Source: Myxococcales bacterium (GTDB lineage Bacteria > Myxococcota_A > Polyangia > Palsa-1104). From it: a DNA stretch of 64,000 nt. Where the stretch lies: positions 1 to 64,000 of the forward strand of contig PNAM01000087.1 in assembly GCA_003170275.1 (NCBI GenBank), read 5' to 3'. Positions within the stretch are counted from its first letter, which is position 1. Each line of letters opens with the position of its first letter. This document shows positions 34,301 to 43,242 of the stretch, piece by piece. The position numbers were made by a program, and so were the translations under genes. The notes below the pieces were generated by a model. That model was not told the DNA's origin. It saw only the letters and a list, made by a program, of their open reading frames with translations, and did not search any database.

Positions 34301-34709
34301 CGATCTCGTAACCCGGAGTGAGCCGCCCCTCGACGGGAAACTGCCGTAGCAGACGATCGGCGAACGCGTGGATCGTGCCGACGTTCGCCGTGTCGATGGC
34401 CGCGAGTGCAGCGAATAGTCGCTTCTGACGCAGTCCCACGACCTGCGCATCAGCCAGCGCGGACAGGATCCGCTCGCGAATCTTCAGCCGCAGCTCGCCT
34501 GCGGCCTTGCGTGTGAAAGTGATCGCTGCGATCCGTTCGAGCGAAATCGCATCGCCGTCGTTGCGTGGCGCGATGAGCTCGAGGACCCGGTCGACCAGGA
34601 GTGTTGTCTTGCCAGTCCCGGCACCAGCGGCGACGAGAACGTTGTGCTCGCGCTCGCTGGTGGCGCGAACCCGCTCTTCGTGATCCGGCGGTGGGAGTCG
34701 ATCGCTCAC
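31398..34709 (-). CDS. UvrD/AddA-like helicase with C-terminal nuclease
   Basis: The 1103-residue protein has motif I AAGAGTGKTTLL (about residues 28–35), motif Ia ITFTRKAAGEL, a VDEFQDTDPLQ box II, SIYRFRRADI, and the UvrD motifs TTVHQAKGLEFPVV and YVAVTRARDLL. The C-terminal PD-(D/E)XK module has GVIDLVSVDAGAITILDFKT and a QLQMY partner. This is the AddA/RecB type that unwinds and degrades DNA ends. The GTG start overlaps the upstream stop by four bases (GTGA), so it is coupled to the Lhr-AddB protein. Confidence 0.85.
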   Translation of the reverse strand: MSDRLPPPDHEERVRATSEREHNVLVAAGAGTGKTTLLVDRVLELIAPRNDGDAISLERIAAITFTRKAAGELRLKIRERILSALADAQVVGLRQKRLFAALAAIDTANVGTIHAFADRLLRQFPVEGRLTPGYEIVEDNDSLLRETFTLLLHAVETGTLTDFLHHQVELVAEASETLIIAQRAGLRTESVETDWWTYHGLDNFVAALIENRDLEIRTPALSPFDRGPFERFSAEYVALVRPLRGEARGIRWFRQNADLLQRLHTEQDPAVLFRELVDRLARGPHGKRSESPTKKLDFDDDGDAWNVWKAFDGDSRKKNAVRATPLRDDLLAPLRQWLATRLVRLRPVALQIYERVKERHRAVDQIDLLLKLRNLLRDDKKVRAVGQGLFDHVFVDEFQDTDPLQAELLLYLCEDGAHASNWTAVRLARGKLTVVGDPKQSIYRFRRADIAMYADVSAIVSRGPHITAQLSASFRTTPRLLDWINDRFDRVLGVARDGVTFDRESGVVFNRTLLKGRAGNNERPVHVLPFELATGGGADDYRRLEAQCVARYLRWLVERSGILVTDRLTREERKVRYGDVAILAFVTTKVPILFHELDRFGIPHVGRGGRLLLQDHLHRQFLLGLRALADREDGVAEAALLRPPFFAVDLQDLLAERAGAANEGAARTATAREIVRDLRRRRFERGVGSTARGLLEQTALARTVALGPNGAQRLGWLRQLCLTLEARALEHHLDFDGATVIARDWVLDPVALDPPHPADGEAVRITTVHQAKGLEFPVVVLWDGRSTWDERIPTTPWQVERNGRAWAIRLDKLEWDEPSGAGIAEREKRYRLAERKRLAYVAVTRARDLLVIPQAGAPSSRMVCGELLSGCDASFLTMLAPHRGEQVPDWAAGIAPVPATSSLSPTTLDAEIAKKWNAAAESAAQPRFRPTAVSRAAHSDLAKPHPGRYGPVFGETVHRAIGIMLQESSTPTSEAVRRAATDTGLSDHVADAVADVDRAVAALQAIGLRRLPGTDLRLEYPVAGAGDNGTLLIGVIDLVSVDAGAITILDFKTDAPPSGIVEDQYPEYVVQLQMYARILKAGSFAGARRGLLFTADGAIRWLP

Positions 34710-37700
34710 GACTTGAGATCCTTGAATGCCGCGAGCGCCCCCGACGACAGAGAGAGCAATGTGCCCGCGCGCGTCTGTGCGCCAGGTCCGCACACCGGGC
34801 GGAAATCGCAATACCTACAGTCGTCCTCGTGAGGCGTGCGCGGAAACGCACGCGCCGAGAGGAGACCCACCGAAACCTCCAGCCACCGTTGGACCGCCTT
34901 TTCGAGCTGATCATAGTCGGTGCGGAACGCGCGTTCCTTTTCGATCGCCAAGCTATCGACATAGGCGTATGCAGCGACAACCTGCTCAGGTACACCCCAC
35001 TCGTTCGACATGGCACGTGCGACGAGTCCGTAGAGCCCCAGTTGGACGTCGCGAACGGGGTCGGGTGCCTCCTCGTCTCGAATTCGTGGATGGGCGCGGC
35101 CGGTTTTCAAGTCGCGGATCACGGTCACGTCGCCGTCACGATCGATCCGATCGATGCGCCCACGGATGAAGACCGCCGTTTCGGCTGCCAGGATTCGGAG
35201 CGGCCCGAAACTGCGCTCGACGGCAACAAACGTATGCGGTCTGGCACCATCCCAGTCGTATTCCACGAGCGTGCGCACATCGCGCCGAATCCGTTCGAGC
35301 TCCGCGGCGCGTACAGCCTCGCCGAGCAGTGGGTACTCGTCGAGGAAGCGCAGGAACACGGCGCGCGCAAGCTCGTCCGCGCGGGCGAACCATTCGTCCA
35401 AGGTGGCTTCGCGATCGCCGAACTCACGTCCGTGCTGCTCGTAGAACTGTTGCGCGATGCGATGGAACAGCGTTCCATACGCCAGAGTGTCGACTCGGCC
35501 GAGCGAGGGTGCCATTGGGGGAGCACGCAGGCCCAGCACGCGTTCATGCAGAAAGTGGTGAGGACACTCGAGCAACTGGCCGACCGCCGACGGAGAGATG
35601 TACCGCTCGCTGGTCAGCCCCGGAAGTGGCGGGATCGGCGCATCGGATGCGAAAACACCATCCATGGGGCCGGCCTCCGTCGTAGAGAGCAGCCCGCGAA
35701 TTCGATCCAGATCCCGGACGGGATCGTCGATCCATGAGCGCGGTGCCTCCAACATCCCGGCTGCGAGGCGATCGTGCCAGGCTGTTTCGTCAATCGGATT
35801 GTCAATCCGAAAGGTCCGCGTCTCAGCGCGCGCGGGCGCAAACGCCACTCGCTCAATCGCCTCGAGACTCGGGATGACACCAGCCTCCTGTTGTGCGGGG
35901 TCGTCCCGCCCAAGCGCTGCAGCTGCCTCGGCGAAGAGCGAGGCGGGTTCATGTTCGACCCCATCGACGTCAACACGTGCGGTCGAGAGCGAGAGCCGCG
36001 CTGTCGTATCGCGAACTACCCGGTCGAGCGCGTGCAACTGCGCGATCGCCAGATCTTCGGGCGTTGAGAGGAGGTGACCTCCGAGCGCCGCACGCAAGGA
36101 TTGTGGCAATGCGGGACTGTCCCTCGCTGGGCGGGGCGCGGACCCTTCGCACAACCCAAGGATGCGGACGGCCGAAAAACGCAGACCAACGGCGCTCTGC
36201 GGCGTGCCGACATAGATCGCGGGATCTCCAAACCGTCCCTCGTGCAAGCGGGCTCGGGCAAGTGCAGACCGAATTGTCTCGAGCGCTTCTGGTCCCGCGA
36301 CCGTCGAACACCCGGGGTCAGCACTGATGGCAGCGAGCGCTTCGTTGACGGTGGCCACCAGCACACCTTTGTCGCCGGGAAGCAACAGGTACCGATCGAT
36401 GAACGCGTGTAGCGCTGTCCACAGTACAGGCAACGGTTGATTCTGAATGACCAGTTCGGCGACATCCACCAGCGTCGCCAGTGCTGGGCGAATGCCTACG
36501 AGCGCTTCCAGCAGTCGCTTCGCTCGTCGCACCTCGTTGTCGCTGCCGTCATCGCCTCCTGAATTGGACGCACGATCGGATAGAAGCTTCTCGGCTTGCG
36601 GGAACCGCGACCTCCACTCGAGCGCATCGAGCCGCCGAACCGCGCTGCCGCCCGCGAAACCCAGCGAATAGATTAGCTCGAGAGCTCGTCCGCGCGACAG
36701 GTGCCCGTCACCATCGGCGAGTCGCAGGGTGGGCACGATGTCAGCGAGCAGGTCCAGCGGCAGATAGGCCTCGAGCGCGTTGAGAACTGCTTCGATACGC
36801 GCGCCTGCCGCAGTGGCGTGCGCCGGCACTCCGTTCGCGACGAACAGGGGGAGTGATTCACTACCGATCCGTATTCGACGGAGGCGCTCGGCAACCATCG
36901 TCTGCAATCGATCGTCGCCGGCTACCAGCACTGCGACATCCTCGAAGGGCGTCTGGTGCTGGAGGATCTCGCGAGACACCCAATCGGCAGCTGCCTCGAT
37001 CTCCTGGTCCGCGCCCGAGTGGCATTCGAGTGACACCGATCCGTCGATGCCGCTACTGCGCTTCCGGTCCAAGGTGGCGAGCACTTGTGGCGGCTCGAAT
37101 AGGAACGAGCGCAAGAGCGACAGCTCGTCGGAGGCGCCGCGCGGGATGTCGGCACCGCGAAGAGCCTCGTAAGCGGTCCGGCCGAACAGCTCGCCGATAC
37201 GCTCGAGCGCACGCCGCCGCGCGGGCCGCGCCGAGATGAGGCCCAGTCGGACGCGCGGCGCGCAACGCGCCAACTCGGCCTCAGCGGCACTGCAGGATGC
37301 GGCGACCGGCCAGAGCGTCGGACCATCGAAGGGCCAAAGCGCCGGATTCGCCGAGAGCAGTCGCATGGCCTCGGCGAGCATGCGGGGAATCGTCCACGAG
37401 TCCTTGGCGTCGGCATCGAGCGCTTGCCAGATCGCACCGAGATCCACTGCGACGGCATGCTCGCCGAGCTGAATCAACGTCTCGGCTCGAAGGCCAGCAG
37501 CTTCAAGGTCCAGAATGGCTCGTGCGAATACGTCGTCCCAGCCCGGCACCGTGCATAGATCGTCCGACTTGAAGTAACGCAGCGAGCGGACATCCTTGAA
37601 GACGCGCCGAAGCCTCAGCGGTCGCAGCCACTCTTCGCCCTCGCGAAAGCAGGTACCCGCGACGCGGAGGATCTCGCGAGCGATGGTCACCGACGTCATG

Positions 37701-39561
37701 AAGCGAGTGCCGATCAACGTCGCCACCGCGCCGCTCGCAATCAGCGTGCGACGGAGGGAATGCGCAACGGCTTCGTTGGCGACGATGACGGTTCGAACGG
37801 GGAGCGGCGAGTCGCCATCGAGCTCCATGATCGCGCTCGCCCATTCAGCCGAATCCTGAACGACTCTTACATCGACAGGTCCGTCGCGGAACTGAACCTG
37901 CGAGGATCCCATCCCCTCTTCGAGACGCCTCGCTTCGGCAGCTGCCGCCTTGAGGTCGAGGCGCTCGTTCACGTAGGTCGCGCGCCAGATCTGCGACGGA
38001 ACGTACCGATCATATTTTTCGCCATCGAGCGTTCTCGCGTGCAGCTTCTCTTCGGCGTATGCCGCGAGCTCAGCGCCATCGGGTCTCGCGATGAAATCGC
38101 GGAACACAGAGGCCCACCGCTCGGAGGCGTCGAAGACATCGAAGCCTGCCCCGCGCGTCTCGGATTCGACTCTCAGGCCCGCCTGTTTGAGCAAGAGCCA
38201 TAGCGTTTTTTGAACACGCGATCCCGCCCAGAGAAAGACGCGAACTCCACCGTCGAACGGCTGGACCGCAGGTTCGAAACGGTTGCATCGCGCCGCTGCT
38301 TCCCGCGCACGGCGAAGGATCTCTTTGGATGTATCGTCGAGGTAAACAGGCTCCGGTTCCGTGACGAGAAGCTCGCGCATCTTGCGATGCATGCGCGCGT
38401 CGAGATCGGGCATTGACGCGCCAAACCGCGGCAGCTTCCGCCCGCGGGATGGCACCACAAAGACTTGCTTGCGATCGCCGTCGATGTCCTGCACTTGCCA
38501 CCGCCGCCCTGCGAGGATTAAGTGTTCTCCCGGTAGCGGAATGGACGCTTCCGGTAGGGAACCGATCTCGCTGGTGCCATGCAAGACGCGAAACTCGTTG
38601 GATGCCCGAAACGCTGCATAGAACGTGTAGTGCTCGACGATCTTCTGGCCCTTGACGCCAAGTACGAGAGAGCCGTCACCCATCTGCTCGACAAGTTCGC
38701 GGTGGCCGAGCGACCGAAGAAGCAATGCGAAGTCATCTCGTCCAATCGGACCAAATGCGCCAGATTCGTTCAGGCGCCGGTACAGCTCGAGTGCCTTCGC
38801 GCCCCCCGTCTCGGCCAGCGTCGACAGAATCTGCTGCACGAGCGTGGAGGTATGGGCACGCTCGGTCCGCGGCGGCTCCAGGAAATGCTCGAGCATCAGC
38901 TCGATCGCGGCTACACCCTGAATGAACCCGAGATGGAGGTTGTCCCAAACGCTCGACCGTTCGTCCGGCGCGTCCTCGACGAAAAAGCCGCGCAACGTCC
39001 GCTGCGATCCGGCCCTGCGACCGCTGCGCCCGAGGCGCTGGACGAGCGACGCCACCGACCACGGTGCCGACACCTGGACGACCGAGTCGATCTCGCCGAT
39101 ATCGATGCCCATCTCGAGGGTATTCGAGCAAACGGCGGTGCAGGGTCGCTCGTCGCGTAGCCGCGCTTCGGCGTACTCGCGCCTCTCCTTCGAGAGAGAG
39201 CCATGGTGCACGACGATCTCGTCGGGGATCGAAAGGGCCTTTGCCTCGCTGGTCAACGAGTCCGCCAGCTCTTCGATCTGACTCTTCGAATTGGAGAAGA
39301 CGAGGTTCGTGTAGCCACGGCACGCGAGGAGGATCGCGCGAGCCAGCTCCCGAACCGCTGGATCGTCGGTAGATTCGTCTTCGCCGGGTGGCGGAGGCCG
39401 TCGCCACAGGCCCCTTACGCGAATGCCGATCTGCGTACCCTCGTTTTGCGCTTCGATCAGTTTGACGGGCCGGCCGTCAGGGCGAAGCCACCGACATGCC
39501 CGCTCCGGGTCGCCGAGGGTTGCGGACAAGCCGATGCGTGCCGGGTCCCTGGGCGGCGGCG
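34706..39561 (-). CDS. Lhr-type helicase fused to AddB-like nuclease, 5'-truncated
   Basis: The frame encodes about 1617 residues but begins mid-protein. The first recognisable element is RIGLSATLGDPERA, motif III of an SF2 helicase, so motif I and the DEAH box are lost. Motifs VHHGSLSKERR, NTLEMGIDIGE and VQRLGRSGRR identify an Lhr-like helicase. The second half resembles AddB, with a degenerate helicase and a nuclease: RGRIDRIDRDGDVTVIRDLK plus Fe-S cysteines CPHH and CRYCDFRPVC. The chain is continuous. It overlaps AddA by GTGA. Translation start, if any, is unknown. Confidence 0.75.
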
Positions 39562-39994
39562 GACGGTACACATGACGTCTACACTGCTCCACGCGCTCAA
39601 GCGGCTCGATCAAGTTCGGACCGGCTACGTGGTCCGCAACTTGGACGGAACCGCCAAGACGGATGGCCAATGCTGCAAAGCCATCTATCGGATCTGCCGC
39701 CGCGCAGGGCTACCGGATCACGGGTGGCACACGCTGAGGCACAGCTTCGGCACCCACGCCGCCATGCTCGGACTGAATCCCTGGCGGCTTCAGGCGTGGA
39801 TGGGGCATCGTCGCATCGACGAGACGATGCTCTACGTGCACGTGGCGGGGGCGCACCACCGGCCCACGCCGCCGGAGCTGCTTCACGCGGCCGGGACAGA
39901 GGTGGATCCGGATCGCCGAATCCTCCTCATGCTCGGCGCACGCGTCGGGGTGAAGGCTGACCCCGCGCTTGGCCAGGTCGAGGCGACCGCATGA
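39560..39994 (+). pseudogene. Tyrosine recombinase, C-terminal fragment
   Basis: The frame resumes a recombinase at RTVHMTSTLLHALKRL and contains GWHTLRHSFGTHAAMLGL (H-x-x-R), GHRRIDETMLYVHVAG with the nucleophile tyrosine, and a long tail. The N-terminal DNA-binding domain and first arginine are absent. The fragment starts exactly where the Lhr-AddB gene, on the opposite strand, has lost its start, so one deletion explains both. It points to the right-hand att repeat 150 bases downstream. Confidence 0.75.
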
Positions 39995-40053
39995 TCCAAA
40001 CGACTGCCCGAGCTGAGCTGGTTCCGTCCGGTGCCGAGCGCAACCGGGCAGTC

Positions 40054-40073
40054 GTGGCAAACCTGTGGCAAAT
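40054..40073 (+). repeat. Tandem GTGGCAAA direct repeats, right
   Basis: GTGGCAAA (40054–40061) and GTGGCAAAT (40065–40073) repeat with an 11-base period, as at 19167–19186. The pair lies 70 bases inside the right island repeat, and orientation is the same at both ends. Function as integrase or excisionase sites is inference. Confidence 0.4.
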
Positions 40074-40105
40074 GACGGAACGGCTGGAAGAGACGAGAAC
40101 GAAAA

Positions 40106-40133
40106 AGGCCCCAACTCTCATGAGTTGGGGCCT
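40106..40133. terminator. Hairpin terminator at right island edge
   Basis: AGGCCCCAACTC (40106–40117) pairs perfectly with GAGTTGGGGCCT (40122–40133) around TCAT. AAAAA precedes it and CTTTTC follows. It has the form of a bidirectional rho-independent terminator. It lies eight bases before the right tRNA-like repeat, mirroring the left end. Confidence 0.8.
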
Positions 40134-40141
40134 CTTTTCAC

Positions 40142-40169
40142 TGCGGGGTGGACGGGACTCGAAACCGAT
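40142..40169 (-). repeat. Right copy of 28-bp tRNA-3'-end-like repeat (att candidate)
   Basis: The first 22 bases equal 19003–19024, and the only mismatch in 28 is A40164 versus C19025. On the minus strand it gives a tRNA T-loop and acceptor 3' side. No complementary acceptor strand follows to the right, so the tRNA gene is not intact here. Together with the left copy it brackets 21.1 kb. Confidence 0.7.
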
Positions 40170-40260
40170 TCGACCCGAAAGAGGGCACAACAAGAACTCC
40201 GTATTTCCTGTGCTGTATTGATGATTTACGACCGAAACCCGCAAAGTAAGCTGCGCCCGG

Positions 40261-40302
40261 TTGGACAACGTTTTGGGAAAACTGGACAAAGCCATTGTCC
40301 AA
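40261..40302. repeat. TTGGACAA inverted copies beside the integrase end
   Basis: TTGGACAA (40261–40268) and its inverted copy TTGTCCAA (40295–40302) flank CTGGACAA (40282–40289). The set is in the 165-base gap between the right island repeat and the integrase stop. They could be core or arm sites of the integrase. Confidence 0.4.
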
Positions 40303-40333
40303 TTCGCCGCCACCGACGGGAAACGCCTCCATT

Positions 40334-41542
40334 TCAGCCTTCATCGGGGACCGAAGTCAGCTTGACCACGGGGCTGTCCATGAGACGGATTTTCAGGCAC
40401 GAAATCGCCTCGCAAAGGAGCGGCCAAGGGAGCGTCGTATAGGCGTCCATGATGGTGGTATCAGGCCCGTGTGTGATCCACTTCAGAACGTCCAACCGAG
40501 CCCCGTCCGTTCGAGCCAGGCTGATGAACGAGCGCCGAAGATCATGCTGGCGGCGATGCCGAAACCCAATCCGATCGAGGTCCTCGTGGAACCGTTTCAG
40601 CGAGTGGTTCACGCTCCGATTCGCACCCTCGCGCGATGGGATGATCAAGTCGTCGTTGCGCGGGGGCCGACCCATCATCCGCTCCCAACCGCTTAACTTC
40701 CAGGTCGCCAAGATCTTGGCGAGGGTCGGGTGGACTGGGACCTCGCGCGGCTGCTCGGTCTTCACCCTGCCTTCCCTCTTCTTCCGCACGCTGTAACTCG
40801 ATGTCACGGCGAGCTTCCCGAGCGGCTTCACGATTGGGTCGTAGGAGCGCCACCTAGCCGCGGCCGCTTCACCGAAGCGGAGACCAGCGAGAAACAGGAA
40901 GCCGTTCAACACACGCCGGTCTTCCGGGATCAAGCGATCACAGAGGAGTTGCTCCACCTCGTCCCGCGTAAAGATGGCGTTGGGGCGCCAACTCGGATCC
41001 TTGTCGACCTTCTTCGGAAGCTCGCCCTTCTTCATCACGCACGGATTTGACTGGACCAGCTCGTCCACCTGGGCGTCGTGCATCATCCCGCGCAGCGCGA
41101 AGTAGACGTGGCGGATCGTGCGAGGCGCCAGCTCGCCCTTCTGCTCCAGCGCGCGGACGAGGTCTCGGACGTGCTTGGGCCGGATGTCGGCCATGAACAT
41201 CTGGCCCAGCGTTTTCTCCAGACCGATGGGACCGAACTTGTACGGAAGGACGTGAAGGTTCAGCCGCGTTTCGTCGTCCTTAACCGATGCAATGTCGCGC
41301 GCCTTGCGTGACGCGAGCCACCGCTTCGCGTAGACCTTCAGCGTGATCGCCTCACCAGGTTCGAGCTGGTCCTTCTGCACCATCTCGCGCTCGATCTCCA
41401 CCCTAGCGTCGAGCCGCTTCAGGAGCTTCTCGGCTTCTTTCTCCTGGCCAACGCACAGGCCGGTGGCTTGTCGCTTCCACTCCCCTTTGGCGTTCTGAAA
41501 GCTCAGGTAGAGTTTTTTTCCACGCCTTTGAATCGAACCCAT
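40334..41542 (-). CDS. Phage-type tyrosine integrase
   Basis: The 402-residue protein (ATG at 41542) has an N-terminal arm-binding region MGSIQRRGKKLYLSFQNAKG, a core-binding region (ITLKVYAKRWLASRKARDIA) and the catalytic end with GLRFGEAAAARW (R), HDLRRSFISLARTDG (H/R) and HGPDTTIMDAY (H and Y nucleophile). It is full-length, unlike the fragment at 39.6 kb. ATG 41551 and TTG 41572 are alternatives, but a promoter predicted at 41550–41578 would start transcription at about 41543, favouring 41542 and a leaderless message. Confidence 0.85.
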   Translation of the reverse strand: MGSIQRRGKKLYLSFQNAKGEWKRQATGLCVGQEKEAEKLLKRLDARVEIEREMVQKDQLEPGEAITLKVYAKRWLASRKARDIASVKDDETRLNLHVLPYKFGPIGLEKTLGQMFMADIRPKHVRDLVRALEQKGELAPRTIRHVYFALRGMMHDAQVDELVQSNPCVMKKGELPKKVDKDPSWRPNAIFTRDEVEQLLCDRLIPEDRRVLNGFLFLAGLRFGEAAAARWRSYDPIVKPLGKLAVTSSYSVRKKREGRVKTEQPREVPVHPTLAKILATWKLSGWERMMGRPPRNDDLIIPSREGANRSVNHSLKRFHEDLDRIGFRHRRQHDLRRSFISLARTDGARLDVLKWITHGPDTTIMDAYTTLPWPLLCEAISCLKIRLMDSPVVKLTSVPDEG

Positions 41543-41549
41543 TGATGTC

Positions 41550-41578
41550 ATTCTAAGACAAGCTTGTCTCAATGTCTA
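41550..41578 (-). promoter_or_regulatory. Integrase promoter with shared operator
   Basis: On the minus strand TAGACA (41578–41573), a 17-base spacer and TAGAAT (41555–41550) form a promoter. The palindrome AGACAAGCTTGTCT (41556–41569) fills the spacer. The half-site TAAGACAAG (41554–41562) recurs at 50846, 52533 and 53177. A shared repressor is likely. Confidence 0.6.
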
Positions 41579-41593
41579 GCGAGACTCGCAACG

Positions 41594-41914
41594 TCATCGG
41601 CTCCTCGCCAACATGCGGTCCACCTGCCGGTCGATGTCTTCCGTTGCCTTGTTGTTGCCGCCGCCCGTCTGTAGGCGTCGGTCAAGGTCCGCGCGGAGGA
41701 TGCGCCACGAGCGTCCGGCCTTCACTGCCTTCAGCGACGAGTCGCTGATCCAGCCGCGGATGGTGGTGTGATGAACGCCCACGATTGCGGCCGACTCGTT
41801 GATCGTCAGGTAACCATCTGACGTTGTCTCCGCTGGCTTTCCCAGTGTGGCCAGCTCCTCGCGGAGCACACGCCGGACAATCGCCTCGAAGTTCTCCTCC
41901 AGTGTCACAAGCAC
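41594..41914 (-). CDS. Excisionase-type helix-turn-helix protein
   Basis: The 106-residue protein has a central helix_turn_helix_17-type domain: YLTINESAAIVGVHHTTIRG then WISDSSLKAVKAGRSWRIL. Such proteins bind att-region DNA and help excision. The C-terminus is charged and contains VDRMLARSR. It lies 22 bases from the integrase −35 box and upstream of it on the same strand, a normal int/xis pairing. Regulation by the shared operator is likely for integrase but was not seen here. Confidence 0.7.
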   Translation of the reverse strand: MLVTLEENFEAIVRRVLREELATLGKPAETTSDGYLTINESAAIVGVHHTTIRGWISDSSLKAVKAGRSWRILRADLDRRLQTGGGNNKATEDIDRQVDRMLARSR

Positions 41915-42126
41915 ACCGCGGCGCGTTGGAGCGCGCGGACCGCGCGGGCCATAGAACGGAGCCTCTCGCCCCCGGACTCGCCAGCGCGCTCGCCGAGGGC
42001 CTCAAGGAACGTGTCCGCGTCGAAACTACGAAGGAGGCCCACGACCAGATCGAGGGTATCGACTTGTTCACTGAACGCTCGATCATCCACACCGGAGAAG
42101 AAGGCTCGGTTCTCTGGCGCAGCCAA
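41905..42126 (-). CDS. Small hypothetical protein
   Basis: A TTG start at 42126 gives 73 residues (ENRAFFSGVDDRAFSEQVDT, then LDLVVGLLRSFDADTFLEAL). The stop overlaps the excisionase start by 10 bases, the usual coupled layout. A TTG start lowers confidence. No family was recognised. Confidence 0.4.
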   Translation of the reverse strand: MAAPENRAFFSGVDDRAFSEQVDTLDLVVGLLRSFDADTFLEALGERAGESGGERLRSMARAVRALQRAAVCL

Positions 42127-42257
42127 GAAATCAGCGGGGCGTGTATGACCCCTAATACCAGTACCGGGTGGCGACGAACGTCGAGGTCAAGATGGTGGGG
42201 TGTGAGTAATCAGCGACGACGGAGGGTCATAGATTTTCCCCCAGATTACGCACAGCC

Positions 42258-42509
42258 TCAGCTGGGCGCGGTGAGCCGGTGGAGCCTGGCTGTCGTCTCG
42301 AGGACGCTCTTCCGCCAGCTCTCGAGGTAGTCGAAGCGGTAGGACGCGGGGCCCAGCTCAAGCAACATCTTCCCGCACAACTCGTGAATCTCCTTCACAA
42401 GAGTCACCGGCGGGGATCCTGGGTTCGCCTTCAGCTCGGCCTCGGCCTTCGCCTGGACCTCTTCGAGCATGGCTTTCAGCCGGGCGATGTGGTTCACGTC
42501 GGTCGCCAT
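42258..42509 (-). CDS. Small phage-type protein
   Basis: The 83-residue protein begins MATDVNHIARLKAMLEEVQA and is helical, ending YLESWRKSVLETTARLHRLT. Its ATG shares bases with the stop of the next gene (TGATG), so the two are coupled. Function is unknown. Confidence 0.6.
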   Translation of the reverse strand: MATDVNHIARLKAMLEEVQAKAEAELKANPGSPPVTLVKEIHELCGKMLLELGPASYRFDYLESWRKSVLETTARLHRLTAPS

Positions 42510-42790
42510 CAGCTCTTCGCCTTCACGGGGATCTGGGCCCACAGGAGCTTCAGACCCTTGATCACGTCGGTGAGGCTCTCGCCGCCGCGCTTGCCCTCGA
42601 TCACCAGCGCCGAGGCAATCGCCATCATGCGCGGCGCGTGCGGGATCCGATGGTTGAACTCGAGCCCGGCGACGATGCCCTGCGCGAGCTTCAGCGGGTC
42701 GCGTTCAGGTAGCGGCGTGCGCTCCACCTCCGGGGCCATCGACACTCCCTCGACTGGGGAGGTATCCTTATGGGGATCTTCGCTGGCCAT
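42509..42790 (-). CDS. Small phage-type protein
   Basis: The 93-residue protein has an acidic, Pro-rich N-terminus (EDPHKDTSPVEGVSMAPEVE) and then a conserved-looking helical part ITAHAPRMMAIAS-like (PHAPRMMAIASALVIEGKRG). It precedes and is coupled to the 83-residue gene. A promoter-proximal motif TGGGGTCAACCGATGG lies 19 bases upstream of its start. Function is unknown. Confidence 0.6.
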   Translation of the reverse strand: MASEDPHKDTSPVEGVSMAPEVERTPLPERDPLKLAQGIVAGLEFNHRIPHAPRMMAIASALVIEGKRGGESLTDVIKGLKLLWAQIPVKAKS

Positions 42791-42808
42791 AGCGAGGTGG
42801 TAGCATAG

Positions 42809-42824
42809 CCATCGGTTGACCCCA
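42809..42824 (-). promoter_or_regulatory. Shared upstream motif (copy 1)
   Basis: On minus, TGGGGTCAACCGATGG (42824–42809) lies 19 bases before the gene start at 42790. A near copy, TGGGGTCAGCCTATGG, lies 66 bases before the gene starting at 51280. Fourteen of 16 bases match. It could be a second operator of the element. Confidence 0.4.
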
Positions 42825-42946
42825 TAGTGCTTTATGAACCCCTGCTCCGGGGGGGGCTACGATCGGAGCAGGCCCTCGCGATGGAGCTAGGCTGCGGGGA
42901 TGTGTTGGCCGTCCCGCCGGACGAGGCCAGCGCCGAGCCGAACCAG

Positions 42947-43153
42947 TCAACTCGCCAACGCCTCTGGCGAATCGTCGTAGTCCACCAACGGCAACGACAA
43001 AAAGGCCTCGGTGGCCAGCTCGTCGAGCTGCGTTTCAGGGTAGCCTTCTTGCGCCAGGTCGCGAAGGAGCAGCTCGAAGGGATCCTCGCCCGTGCGATCG
43101 GCACCAATTCGCGCCGCCATCGCCAACAACCGCCGCCGGTCCCGCTCCAACAT
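42947..43153 (-). CDS. Small hypothetical protein
   Basis: The 68-residue protein begins MLERDRRRLLAMAARIGADR then TGEDPFELLLRDLAQEGYPE and ends with an acidic strand-like DYDDSPEALAS. It is short but has coding character. A GAGGAGG ribosome site lies upstream. Its role is unknown. Confidence 0.55.
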   Translation of the reverse strand: MLERDRRRLLAMAARIGADRTGEDPFELLLRDLAQEGYPETQLDELATEAFLSLPLVDYDDSPEALAS

Positions 43154-43242
43154 GACGTCCTCCTCGCTTGAGAGGATCGTCTATCATGGCACTGAACATC
43201 TGTATAGATACAAGGACGTAACATGCTAATATTAGTATATTA

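Noticed and set aside
40142-40220. Possible complete tRNA gene at the right repeat
   Set aside because: The sequence to the right (about 40205–40220) is AT-rich and cannot pair with the acceptor strand.
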